DNA from: DATJZH01 sp035499215
GTDB lineage: Bacteria > Actinomycetota > Actinomycetes > Streptosporangiales > Streptosporangiaceae
DNA length: 10,888 bases
Assembly: GCA_035499215.1 (NCBI GenBank)
Contig: DATJZH010000353.1
Span: 1-10,888 of the forward strand
Direction: 5' to 3'
The position numbers were made by a program, and so were the translations under genes. Of this stretch, positions 1 through 6,193 are shown one piece after another. Position 1 is the first letter of the stretch. The number at the start of each line of letters is the position of its first letter. The notes below the pieces were generated by a model. The model made no database searches and was not told the DNA's origin. It was given only the letters and a program-made list of their open reading frames with translations.

Positions 1-1256
1 TAGGGGGTGCCGATCTCGTCCTGGCGCCGGTAACGGCGGCCGATCGCGCTCGCGTCGTCGAAGTCGGTGTTCCAGCGCTTGCGCAGCTGCACGGCGATGT
101 CCCTGGCCTTCGGCGACAGGTCGGCGTGCCGCGACAGCGGCAGCACGGCCACCTTCACCGGGGCGAGCCGGTGGTCGAGGCGCAGCACTGTCCGCTTTTC
201 CGGGTTTCCCCTGGCGTCGGGCGCCTCGTCCTCGCCGAAGGCATCGAGCAGGAACATCAGCATCGACCGGTCCACCCCGGCGGCAGGCTCGATGACGTAC
301 GGGACATACCGCTCGCCGGACCCGGCGTCCAGGTAGGACAGGTCCTGGCCGGAGGCGCGGGAATGCGTGCTCAGGTCGAAGTCAGTGCGGTTGGCGATCC
401 CCTCGAGCTCGCCCCACTCGCTGCCGGGAAATCCGTACCGGTACTCGAGGTCCACGGTGCGCTTGGAGTAATGCGACAGCTTCTCCTTCGGGTGCTCGTA
501 GAGCCGCAGGTTCTCCTTGCTCACCCCGAGATCGAGGTACCAGGCCATCCGGGTCTCGATCCACCGCTCGTGCCACTGCTCGTCGGTGCCGGGCCTGACG
601 AAGAACTCCATCTCCATCTGCTCGAACTCGCGGGTGCGGAAGATGAAGTTGCCCGGCGTGATCTCGTTGCGGAATGACTTGCCGATCTGCCCGATGCCGA
701 ACGGGATCTTCTTGCGCGACGTCTGCAGCACGTTGCGGTAGTTGATGAAAATGCCCTGCGCCGTCTCGGGGCGCAGGTAGGCCAGGCCGGACTCGTCCTC
801 CGTCGCGCCGAGGTAGGTGCGCAGCAGCCCGTTGAACATGCGCGGCTCGGTGAAGGCGCCCTTGGTGCCGCAGTGCGGGCAGGCGATCGCTGACAGTCCG
901 CCCTCCGGGGCGCGCCCGTGCCTCTCCTCGTAGGCTTCGATCAGGTGGTCCGCGCGGAACCGGCGATGGCAGGACACGCACTCGGTCAGCGGGTCGGCGA
1001 ACTCGGTGACGTGGCCGCTCGCCTGCCACACCTCGGGCGCGAGGATCACGCTGGAGTCCAGGCCGACGATGTCGTCGCGCTCGTGCACCATCGAGCGCCA
1101 CCACTGGCGCTTGATGCTGTTCTTGATCTCGACGCCGAGCGGGCCGTAATCCCAGGCAGCGCGCAGCCCGCCATAGATCTCGCTGGAGGGGAAGACGATC
1201 CCGCGTCGCTTGCTGAGGCTGACGAGCGTTTCCATGCGGTCACTACGGCGTGCCAT
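1..1256 (-). CDS. glyS: Glycyl-tRNA synthetase (alpha2 type), C-terminus cut by the window edge
   Basis: This class II aminoacyl-tRNA synthetase charges tRNA-Gly with glycine in the cytoplasm. The visible 418 residues start MARRSDRMETLVSLSKRRG, followed by the GlyRS signature FPSSEIYGG (22-30) and WDYGPLG (35-41). A likely zinc-binding insertion has Cys93/Cys96 and Cys126/Cys129. Class II motif 2 is FRNEITPG (195-202) with REFEQMEMEFF after it. Motif 3 is GVDRSMLMFLLDAF (327-340). The anticodon-binding domain begins near residue 365, and the protein breaks off just after RRQDEIGTP. The family is usually about 460 residues, so roughly 40 are missing. The ATG at 1256 is preceded by GGAG with 6 nt spacing (around 1263-1266). 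A second ATG, at codon 8, would lose little. The gene is transcribed away from a divergent small membrane-protein gene. The product is secure; the gene symbol follows common actinobacterial usage. Confidence 0.97.
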   Translation of the reverse strand, partial: MARRSDRMETLVSLSKRRGIVFPSSEIYGGLRAAWDYGPLGVEIKNSIKRQWWRSMVHERDDIVGLDSSVILAPEVWQASGHVTEFADPLTECVSCHRRFRADHLIEAYEERHGRAPEGGLSAIACPHCGTKGAFTEPRMFNGLLRTYLGATEDESGLAYLRPETAQGIFINYRNVLQTSRKKIPFGIGQIGKSFRNEITPGNFIFRTREFEQMEMEFFVRPGTDEQWHERWIETRMAWYLDLGVSKENLRLYEHPKEKLSHYSKRTVDLEYRYGFPGSEWGELEGIANRTDFDLSTHSRASGQDLSYLDAGSGERYVPYVIEPAAGVDRSMLMFLLDAFGEDEAPDARGNPEKRTVLRLDHRLAPVKVAVLPLSRHADLSPKARDIAVQLRKRWNTDFDDASAIGRRYRRQDEIGTP

Positions 1257-1330
1257 CAAGATCTCCATCCGGCTGGCGGTCGGCGGCTCGGGGCGGGTTG
1301 ACTGGCGGTCATCGGCTGCGGAACGCGCGC

Positions 1331-1359
1331 AAACTGCGGTTAAGGACGCAGTGTGCCAA
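1331..1359 (-). promoter_or_regulatory. Candidate sigma-70 type promoter for glyS
   Basis: On the minus strand a -35-like TTGGCA (1354-1359) is followed after exactly 17 nt by CAGTTT (1331-1336), which keeps the A2 and T6 positions most important in a -10 box. It would give a leader of about 65-70 nt before the glyS ATG at 1256. The -10 is weak, and other TANNNT hexamers occur nearby (TAAGCT just upstream), so this is only a suggestion. Confidence 0.28.
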
Positions 1360-1437
1360 GCTTAGCGGGGATCGGGGCCTGGCCGCGCGGCTATTGTGGT
1401 CGGTGACCTGGGACGAGACGGGCCTCGCAGGCCGGGC

Positions 1438-1443
1438 GGAGGG
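1438..1443 (+). promoter_or_regulatory. Ribosome binding site that decides the start of the small membrane protein
   Basis: GGAGGG lies 9 nt before the ATG at 1453. The same frame is open back to a GTG at 1396, but that start has no Shine-Dalgarno sequence and would add an atypical 19-residue Gly/Arg-rich leader. ATG 1453 is therefore the better start. A TATTGT hexamer at about 1392-1397 could be a -10 box for this gene, but I see no matching -35. Confidence 0.55.
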
Positions 1444-1452
1444 ACAGCACCG

Positions 1453-1809
1453 ATGAGCGGCACCAACCGGTCAGCACAGCAGCGGCGACGGCCGATCCCG
1501 CCGGGTAATTCTCTGTACACGCCGGGGGCATCGCCGGCCCGCCAGTCAGCGGAACGGCGCAGCGCGGCATTGCTGGTGTTCCTGCATCAGCTGCCGGTCT
1601 GGGTTCTGCCCGTGGTGCTCGTCGCGCTGCTGGTGGCCGGCCTGACCGTGGCCGGCTGGATCGGCGCCGTCGCGCTGCTCGCGGTGGCGGCGGTGCTCGG
1701 GCTGCTCGCGTTCATTTCCTGGCCCCGGCTGACCGCTCGGGGGCGAACCGGCCGCGCCGCCGCTATCGCGTGCGTGCTGGCAGTAGCCGTCCTGCAGGCA
1801 GCCCGCTGA
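1453..1809 (+). CDS. Small actinobacterial membrane protein of unknown function
   Basis: The 118-residue product has a basic, proline-containing N-terminal tail (residues 1-45, including QRRRPIPPGNS). It is followed by hydrophobic segments at about 48-67 and 69-90 and a weaker one at about 101-115. The Arg-rich stretches at both ends suggest two or three membrane helices with a cytoplasmic N-terminus. There is no catalytic motif. From memory it resembles short actinobacterial membrane proteins of the DUF6703 kind, which I cannot confirm here. The GC-rich third positions and a clear GGAGGG ribosome site support a real gene. It is divergent from glyS and convergent with uppS, with a hairpin right after its stop. 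Its function is unknown. Confidence 0.75.
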   Translation: MSGTNRSAQQRRRPIPPGNSLYTPGASPARQSAERRSAALLVFLHQLPVWVLPVVLVALLVAGLTVAGWIGAVALLAVAAVLGLLAFISWPRLTARGRTGRAAAIACVLAVAVLQAAR

Positions 1810-1812
1810 CGC

Positions 1813-1833
1813 CCGTGCCCTTCCGGGGCACGG
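1813..1833. terminator. Bidirectional hairpin terminator between the membrane protein gene and uppS
   Basis: CCGTGCCC (1813-1820) pairs perfectly with GGGCACGG (1826-1833), giving an 8-bp stem with a 5-nt TTCCG loop. It starts 3 nt after the plus-strand stop codon and lies 42 nt past the uppS stop on the other strand, so it can serve both convergent genes. There is no T-tract on either side, which is common for actinobacterial terminators. Confidence 0.6.
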
Positions 1834-1875
1834 TGGTGCCGCCAGCGCGCCAGCCCGAGCTTGCGTGATCTGCCA

Positions 1876-2667
1876 TCACCGAGCCTCGGGCAGGGGATTG
1901 GGCCGCGCGCCGCCGTAGCGGCGGTCTCTGCTCGCGTAGATCTCGCACGCATGCCACAGATGGCGGCGGTCGAAGTCTGGGAACAGCGTGTCGAGGAACA
2001 CGAACTCCGCGTAGGCGGACTGCCAGAGCAGGAAGTTGGAGATCCGCTGCTCCCCTGATGGCCGGATGAACAGGTCGACGTCGGGGATTCCCGGCTCGTC
2101 GAGATAACGGGCGAAAACCCTCTCATCGATCTTGTCGGCCCGCAGGCGGCCGGCCGCGACGTCAGCCGCGATGGCCGCGGCCGCGTCGGCGATCTCGGCC
2201 CGGCCGCCATAGTTCACGCAGAACTGCAGGGTCAGCACCGAGTTGTGCACGGTCATCCGTTCGGCTGCCTCGAGCTCGGCGATCACGCTGCGCCACAGCC
2301 GCCGCCGCCGCCCGGCCCAGCGGACCCGCACGCCCATCTCGTTCAGCTGATCCCGGCGCCGGCGGATGACAGCGCGGTTGAAGCCCATCAGGAAGCGGAC
2401 CTCGTCCGGCGAGCGGCGCCAGTTCTCCGTCGAGAACGCATAGGCCGACAGGCAGGGGATCCCGAGTTCGATCGCACCCATGATCACGTCGAAAAGCGCG
2501 GCCTCGCCCGCCTTGTGGCCGTCCGTGCGCGGCAGCCCCCGTTCCCTGGCCCAGCGGCCGTTGCCGTCCAGGACCAGCGCCACGTGCCGCGGCAGCAGCT
2601 GGGCCGGGATATCCGGGGGGCGCGCGCCGCCCGGATGCGGATGCGGCGGCCGGACCTTATCGTTCAT
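1876..2667 (-). CDS. uppS: Isoprenyl (undecaprenyl/decaprenyl) diphosphate synthase, cis-prenyltransferase
   Basis: This enzyme condenses isopentenyl diphosphate in cis onto an allylic diphosphate to make the polyprenyl diphosphate used as lipid carrier for cell-wall synthesis. The 263-residue product shows the family motifs in order: HVALVLDGNGRWA (28-40) with the catalytic Asp34, GHKAG (50-54), LSAYAFSTENWRR (73-85), and IRPSGEQRISNFLLWQSAYAEF (201-222) with the metal-binding Glu222. Chain length (C50 versus C55) cannot be read from sequence alone. The frame is open to an ATG at 2700, which would overlap recO and has no ribosome site. ATG 2667, with a GGGG element upstream and a 16-nt gap to the recO stop, is preferred. 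It is probably the second gene of a recO-uppS transcript. Confidence 0.96.
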   Translation of the reverse strand: MNDKVRPPHPHPGGARPPDIPAQLLPRHVALVLDGNGRWARERGLPRTDGHKAGEAALFDVIMGAIELGIPCLSAYAFSTENWRRSPDEVRFLMGFNRAVIRRRRDQLNEMGVRVRWAGRRRRLWRSVIAELEAAERMTVHNSVLTLQFCVNYGGRAEIADAAAAIAADVAAGRLRADKIDERVFARYLDEPGIPDVDLFIRPSGEQRISNFLLWQSAYAEFVFLDTLFPDFDRRHLWHACEIYASRDRRYGGARPNPLPEAR

Positions 2668-2683
2668 GGCTGGCCCCGCGCTA

Positions 2684-3487
2684 TCACACGTGCTCCACAT
2701 GTCGCAGCGAGCGGATGGAGTGTTCCAGATGCCACTGCACGTAGGCAGCTACCAGGCCGCTGCACTCGACCTGATGGCGCCGCTCGCTGGCATCGGCACG
2801 GGCCCAGTCACCGCGCAGCAGCGCGCTCATCAGGGCGATGGTAGCCAGCGGCGGGGTGGCAGATCCCGGCGCCCGGCAAGCCTGGCAGGTCAGGCCGCCG
2901 GCCGCGATGCCGAACGCGCGCAGAACCGGCCGGCCCTGGCGGGCGGCCGCCCCGCTGACGGCTAGTCCCGGCTGGCCAGCCGCCGCATCGCCGCTGGGCG
3001 CGCGCGTGCCGCAGACCGCGCATTCCTCCAGCGCGGGCGCATAGCCGGCGACCGCGAGAGAGCGGAGCAGGTAGGCGTCGAGCACCAGCCGGGGATCATG
3101 ACTGCCCTCGCCCAGCGCCCGCAGCCCGCCGACGAGCAGCAGGAACTGGCGCATGGCCGGCTCCTTCTCGATCGGCGTGAATCTCTCGGCCGTCTCCAGC
3201 ATCGCCGTGCCCGTCGTATAGCGCGGGTAGTCGCTGGCCAGCGGCTCCCCGTACGGCCGCACCGTCTCGGCCTGGGTGATCACGTCCAGCGAGCGGCCGG
3301 TGTACAGCAGCAGGTCAGCGTGCGTGAACGGCTCCAGGCGCGCGCCGAAACGAGACCTGGTGCGGCGCACGCCCTTGGCGACGGCGCGGATCCGGCCGGT
3401 CCTGCGGGCAAGCAGCGTGACGATGCGGTCGGCCTCGCCCAGTTTCTGGGTCCGCAGCACGATGCCGTCGTCTCGGTAGATGCTCAC
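2684..3487 (-). CDS. recO: DNA repair protein RecO
   Basis: RecO anneals single strands and works with RecR to load RecA on SSB-coated DNA in the RecFOR pathway. The 267-residue product opens with the OB-fold region YRDDGIVLRTQKLGEADRI (4-22) and continues KGVRRTRSRFGARLEPF (38-54), both typical of actinobacterial RecO. The zinc ligands are Cys156/Cys159 (CAVC) and Cys201/Cys204 (CQAC), about 41 residues apart and filled with an Ala/Gly-rich stretch (165-186) that looks longer than usual. The C-terminus is helical, with QWHLEHSIRSLRHVEHV. The GTG at 3487 is chosen because homologues begin at this SIYRDDG/SLFRDDG point and AGGA lies about 10 nt upstream. An in-frame ATG at 3505 would add six residues. 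The gene is divergent from the PNPOx-like gene and followed closely by uppS. Confidence 0.94.
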   Translation of the reverse strand: MSIYRDDGIVLRTQKLGEADRIVTLLARRTGRIRAVAKGVRRTRSRFGARLEPFTHADLLLYTGRSLDVITQAETVRPYGEPLASDYPRYTTGTAMLETAERFTPIEKEPAMRQFLLLVGGLRALGEGSHDPRLVLDAYLLRSLAVAGYAPALEECAVCGTRAPSGDAAAGQPGLAVSGAAARQGRPVLRAFGIAAGGLTCQACRAPGSATPPLATIALMSALLRGDWARADASERRHQVECSGLVAAYVQWHLEHSIRSLRHVEHV

Positions 3488-3537
3488 GTTGCCATTGTCC
3501 TGCATGCCGCCGGGCTGGACGCGATTAGGCGGCACTG

Positions 3538-3575
3538 CGGGGGGAATGGCCTTAGTCTCGATCGTTGTCCCCCCG
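3538..3575. repeat. G6/C6 inverted repeat in the recO / PNPOx-like divergent intergenic region
   Basis: CGGGGGG (3538-3544) and CCCCCCG (3569-3575) form a perfect 7-bp inverted repeat separated by 24 nt. It lies between the divergent starts of recO (3487 or 3505) and the PNPOx-like gene (3597), where promoters for both should be. It could be an operator or a hairpin in the leader of the plus-strand gene, or simply chance in G-rich DNA. Confidence 0.4.
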
Positions 3576-3596
3576 TCGCACCTGAACAGGATCGAT

Positions 3597-4088
3597 ATGC
3601 CTGACCCGATCGGCACCGCACACGGCAGCTCGGCCGATCCCGAGCGGGGGGGGCATGGCCCAGCGACCGGGGAGCCGGAGCTGCAGCGGCTGGACGAGGC
3701 CGAGTCGCTGCGGCTCATCTCGCCAGGCGGCGTCGGCCGGCTCGCATACTCCGGCCGGTTCGGCCTGACGGTTCTCCCGGTCAATTACAAGCTGCACGAG
3801 GGCAGCATCGTGTTCCGCACCGCGCTTGGCAGCCCGACCGACGAAGACCTGCGCACCGGAATCGCGCACGCCGAGTACCGGGTGGCCTTCGAGATCGACG
3901 AAGTCGACGAGGACGCGCAAGAAGGCTGGAGCGTTCTCATCCAGGGCGCCGCGCACCATATTGACTCTGAGGACGACCGCGCATCGGTCGCGGCGTCGGG
4001 TGTCCAGCCGTGGGCCGGCGGCACGAGGGAGCACTACGTGCGCGTCACGCCGGCCCGCATCACCGGCCGGCGGATCCGCCGCACCTGA
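3597..4088 (+). CDS. Pyridoxamine 5'-phosphate oxidase family (split-barrel flavin-binding) protein
   Basis: The 163-residue product has a polar 30-residue N-terminal tail, then the fold typical of small actinobacterial PNPOx-like proteins (Pyridox_ox_2 type). The visible marks are RLISPGGVGRLAYSG (39-53), LTVLPVNYKLHEGSIVFRTALG (57-78), VAFEIDEVDEDAQEGWSVLIQG (96-117) and the C-terminal HYVRVTPARITGRRI (146-160). Relatives bind FMN or F420, but the substrate of this subgroup is generally unknown; true PdxH activity is not implied. ATG 3597 has AGGA about 6 nt upstream (CAGGATCGAT). The frame is open further upstream, but that sequence overlaps the recO promoter side. A run of eight G bases (3646-3653) encodes codons 17-19. 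It is the only plus-strand gene between recO and era. Confidence 0.88.
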   Translation: MPDPIGTAHGSSADPERGGHGPATGEPELQRLDEAESLRLISPGGVGRLAYSGRFGLTVLPVNYKLHEGSIVFRTALGSPTDEDLRTGIAHAEYRVAFEIDEVDEDAQEGWSVLIQGAAHHIDSEDDRASVAASGVQPWAGGTREHYVRVTPARITGRRIRRT

Positions 4089-4114
4089 GCCGCCCGGCCC
4101 GCCCTGCGGCTCAG
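4085..4114. terminator. Shared terminator hairpin containing the stop codons of both convergent genes
   Basis: CTGAGCCGC (4085-4093) and GCGGCTCAG (4106-4114) are a perfect 9-bp inverted repeat with a 12-nt loop. The left arm contains the TGA of the PNPOx-like gene (4086-4088). The right arm contains the complement of the era TGA (4111-4113). Only 22 nt separate the two genes, so this hairpin is the obvious bidirectional terminator. No T-tract follows on either strand. Confidence 0.65.
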
Positions 4115-5058
4115 TCGTAGAACCCGAGGCGGCGGAGCTCTTTCGGGTCCCGCTGCCAGTCCTTGGCGATCTTGATGCGCAGGTCCAGGTAGACCCTGGT
4201 CCCGAGCAGCGCCTCGATCTGCTGGCGGGCACGGGAGCCGACTTCCTTCAGCCGCGCCCCCTGGGCGCCTATCACGATCGCCTTCTGGCTCGGCCGCTCG
4301 ACGTACATGATCGCATGCACATCGGTGAGATCGTCGCGGCCTGTCCTGGGTGCCATCTCCTCGACGACGACGGCGATCGAGTGCGGCAGCTCATCCCGCA
4401 CGCCTTCCAGGATCGCCTCGCGGATGAGCTCGGCGACCAGCTGCTGCTCCGGCTCGTCGGTCTGCTCGCCGCCGGCGTACAGCGCGCGGCCGACCGGCAG
4501 GTGCGAGACGAGCACATCGGCCAGCACGCCGGTGTTGAAGCCCGACACCGCCGACACCGGCACGATGTCTGCCCAGTCCCCGAGCCCGGCCACGGCCGCG
4601 AGCTGCGCGGCGACCTGCTGCCGGGACGCCTGGTCGGTCTTGGTGACGATAGCCACCACCGGGGCCGGGCCCGCGGCGGCCAGCTCGCTCGCCAGGTACT
4701 TGTCGCCCGGCCCGATCCGCTCGCCGGCCGGGAGGCAGAAGCCGATCACATCCACCTCGGTGAGCGTGGCGCGGGCCAGGCTGTCCAGCCGTTCGCCGAG
4801 CAGCGTGCGCGGCCGGTGCAGGCCCGGGGTATCGACGATGATCAGCTGGGCGTCCGGCCGGTGCACGATGCCTCGGATGGCCCGCCGGGTGGTCTGCGGC
4901 CGGCTGCTGATGATCGCGACCTTGGCACCGACGATGGCGTTCATCAGGGTGGACTTGCCGACGTTCGGCCGCCCGGCAAAGCAGGCGAAGCCGGACCGGA
5001 ACCCGGCAGCCGCAGGCGGCGGCACCGGCGGTGGCGTCGGCACTGGCGGCGGTCCCAT
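4111..5058 (-). CDS. era: GTPase Era
   Basis: Era is an essential GTPase that binds the 3' end of 16S rRNA through a KH domain and helps assemble the 30S subunit. In this 315-residue product G1 is GRPNVGKST (29-37), the switch region is PQTTR (54-58), G3 is DTPG (76-79), G4 is TKTD (139-142, with Thr in place of Asn) and G5 is SAVSG (169-173). The KH domain spans about 225-305, with the IVIGAQGARLKE segment (261-272) carrying the GxxG loop, and ends LRRLGFYD as in homologues. The N-terminal 18 residues are an unusual proline tract (PPPVPTPPPVPPP). ATG 5058 has AAGGAAG 10 nt upstream. It is the last gene of the minus-strand cluster. Confidence 0.96.
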   Translation of the reverse strand: MGPPPVPTPPPVPPPAAAGFRSGFACFAGRPNVGKSTLMNAIVGAKVAIISSRPQTTRRAIRGIVHRPDAQLIIVDTPGLHRPRTLLGERLDSLARATLTEVDVIGFCLPAGERIGPGDKYLASELAAAGPAPVVAIVTKTDQASRQQVAAQLAAVAGLGDWADIVPVSAVSGFNTGVLADVLVSHLPVGRALYAGGEQTDEPEQQLVAELIREAILEGVRDELPHSIAVVVEEMAPRTGRDDLTDVHAIMYVERPSQKAIVIGAQGARLKEVGSRARQQIEALLGTRVYLDLRIKIAKDWQRDPKELRRLGFYD

Positions 5059-5173
5059 TTTCGTGATTCTTCCTTACCGGGAGCGGCCGCGGCCCGCCGG
5101 CCGCCCTGCCGGAGTCGGGCAGCGCGAAGCGGAGGTCCGGCGGAAACGTTCGCCGCAGGCCTGCGTCGGGCGA
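5059..5173 (-). other. Intergenic gap between the EamA gene and era, with possible hairpins
   Basis: This 115-nt gap is the longest inside the minus-strand cluster. It holds an all-GC hairpin (GCGGCC 5089-5094 with GGCCGC 5099-5104, 4-nt loop) and a weaker one (CTGCC/GGCAG around 5105-5121). A 10-bp palindrome GCAGGCCTGC lies at 5155-5164. These could attenuate read-through from the EamA gene or mark a separate era promoter. I see no convincing -10/-35 pair, and GC-rich DNA makes such stems by chance. Confidence 0.3.
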
Positions 5174-6193
5174 TCAGCGACTGACGTCGCCGGCGTCGAG
5201 AGCCGGCCTGGGTCCGCTCTGCCGCTCGCCCGCGGCCGCTGCGCGGGCCGGCCGCCGCCGGAACAGGATCGCCAGCGCCAGACAGACCAGCACCAGGCCG
5301 GCGGCGGCCGGCCAGGTCAGCCGCTCGCCGAGCACGGCGAACGCCAGCAGCGCTGCCACTGCCGGCTCGGCCAGCCCCAGGGTCACCGCGACTGGCGCCT
5401 GCACGGTCCGCAGCCCCCGGGCGTACAGCAGGTAGGCGGCCACGGTGGCCAGGACGGCCAGTTCCGCGGTGACGGCCAGACCGCGGCCGGTCAGCAGCCA
5501 GCCCGGCGAGCCGGCCAGGAGGACGGGGAGCAGCAGGACGCCGCCGCCGGCGAACAGCGCGCCCATCACCGGGCGCTCTGAGTGGCCGCCGGTGATCAGG
5601 CGGGCCGCGGTGACGGCATAGCTGGCGTAGCACAGTCCGGCCAGCAGCGCCAGGATCACCCCGGCCAGGTTCACCCCGGCTGCCCTGCCGCCGGTGACCA
5701 GGATGGCGCAGCCGGCGATGGCCCCGGCCGTGGCGGCCATCCACCGCCGGGTCAGCGCGGCACCCCCGGCGATCCGGCTGATCAGGCCGGTCAGCACCGG
5801 GGCGCTGCCGATCGCCACCACGGTGCCGATCGCCACTCCGGTCAGCCGGACGGCGGAGAAGAAGCAGAGCTGGTAGCCGGCCACGCTCGCGGCGCCGGCC
5901 CCGAGCATCGTCCTGCGGCCCGCCGCGCCCGACAGCAGCCGACGCAGCTCGTCGCCGCGCCGGCTGCCGGCCGCCGCACTGGATCCGCGGCTGAGCAGCG
6001 CGATCAGCGCGAGCAGCGCGCCGGCCGCCACGATCCGGGCAGCGCCCACGGATACCGGGCTGGCTGCCGGCGGCGCGAAGTGCGCGACAGTGCCGGTGCT
6101 GCCCCACAGCGCCGCCGCGGCGAGGACAGCAACCGCGCCGCCAGCGCGGCCCGCGTGCTGCCACTGCACGTCCCGATTCTCTGCCAGCCTCAT
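5174..6193 (-). CDS. EamA-type transporter of the drug/metabolite transporter superfamily
   Basis: This is a cytoplasmic-membrane protein of 339 residues with about ten hydrophobic segments in two repeats. Repeat one runs from about residue 18 (VAVLAAAALWGSTGT) to 167. Repeat two runs from about 172 to 312. The second repeat carries the EamA hallmark LAEPAVAALLAFAVLGERLT (275-294). The first has SAVRLTGVAIGTVVAIGSAPVL (113-134). The C-terminal tail is short, polar and basic. Family members export amino acids, metabolites or drugs; the substrate cannot be predicted here. ATG 6193 overlaps the stop of the upstream methyltransferase by one base (TGATG on the minus strand), so translation of the two is probably coupled. 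There is only a weak GGACGG-like ribosome site. Confidence 0.9.
   Translation of the reverse strand: MRLAENRDVQWQHAGRAGGAVAVLAAAALWGSTGTVAHFAPPAASPVSVGAARIVAAGALLALIALLSRGSSAAAGSRRGDELRRLLSGAAGRRTMLGAGAASVAGYQLCFFSAVRLTGVAIGTVVAIGSAPVLTGLISRIAGGAALTRRWMAATAGAIAGCAILVTGGRAAGVNLAGVILALLAGLCYASYAVTAARLITGGHSERPVMGALFAGGGVLLLPVLLAGSPGWLLTGRGLAVTAELAVLATVAAYLLYARGLRTVQAPVAVTLGLAEPAVAALLAFAVLGERLTWPAAAGLVLVCLALAILFRRRPARAAAAGERQSGPRPALDAGDVSR

Noticed and set aside
382..1104. A 240-codon minus-strand frame within glyS
   Set aside because: The adjacent minus-strand frame encodes GlyRS with intact class II motifs; this one is a +1 shadow of it.
1298..1303. TTGACT resembling a -35 box on the plus strand
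   Set aside because: At 17-18 nt spacing the next hexamer (GAACGC) does not fit a -10 element, and it is far from the membrane-protein start.
2667..2700. Upstream ATG (2700) as the start of uppS
   Set aside because: It would overlap recO and lacks a ribosome site. The extra 11 residues show no conservation I recognise.
5155..5164. 10-bp palindrome GCAGGCCTGC
   Set aside because: Such a palindrome is expected by chance in GC-rich DNA. It has no partner copy and no positional link to a start codon.
3826..5581. Long plus-strand frames antisense to era and the EamA gene
   Set aside because: They overlap era motifs on the other strand, have His/Arg/Pro-rich composition and show no domain. They are antisense shadows.
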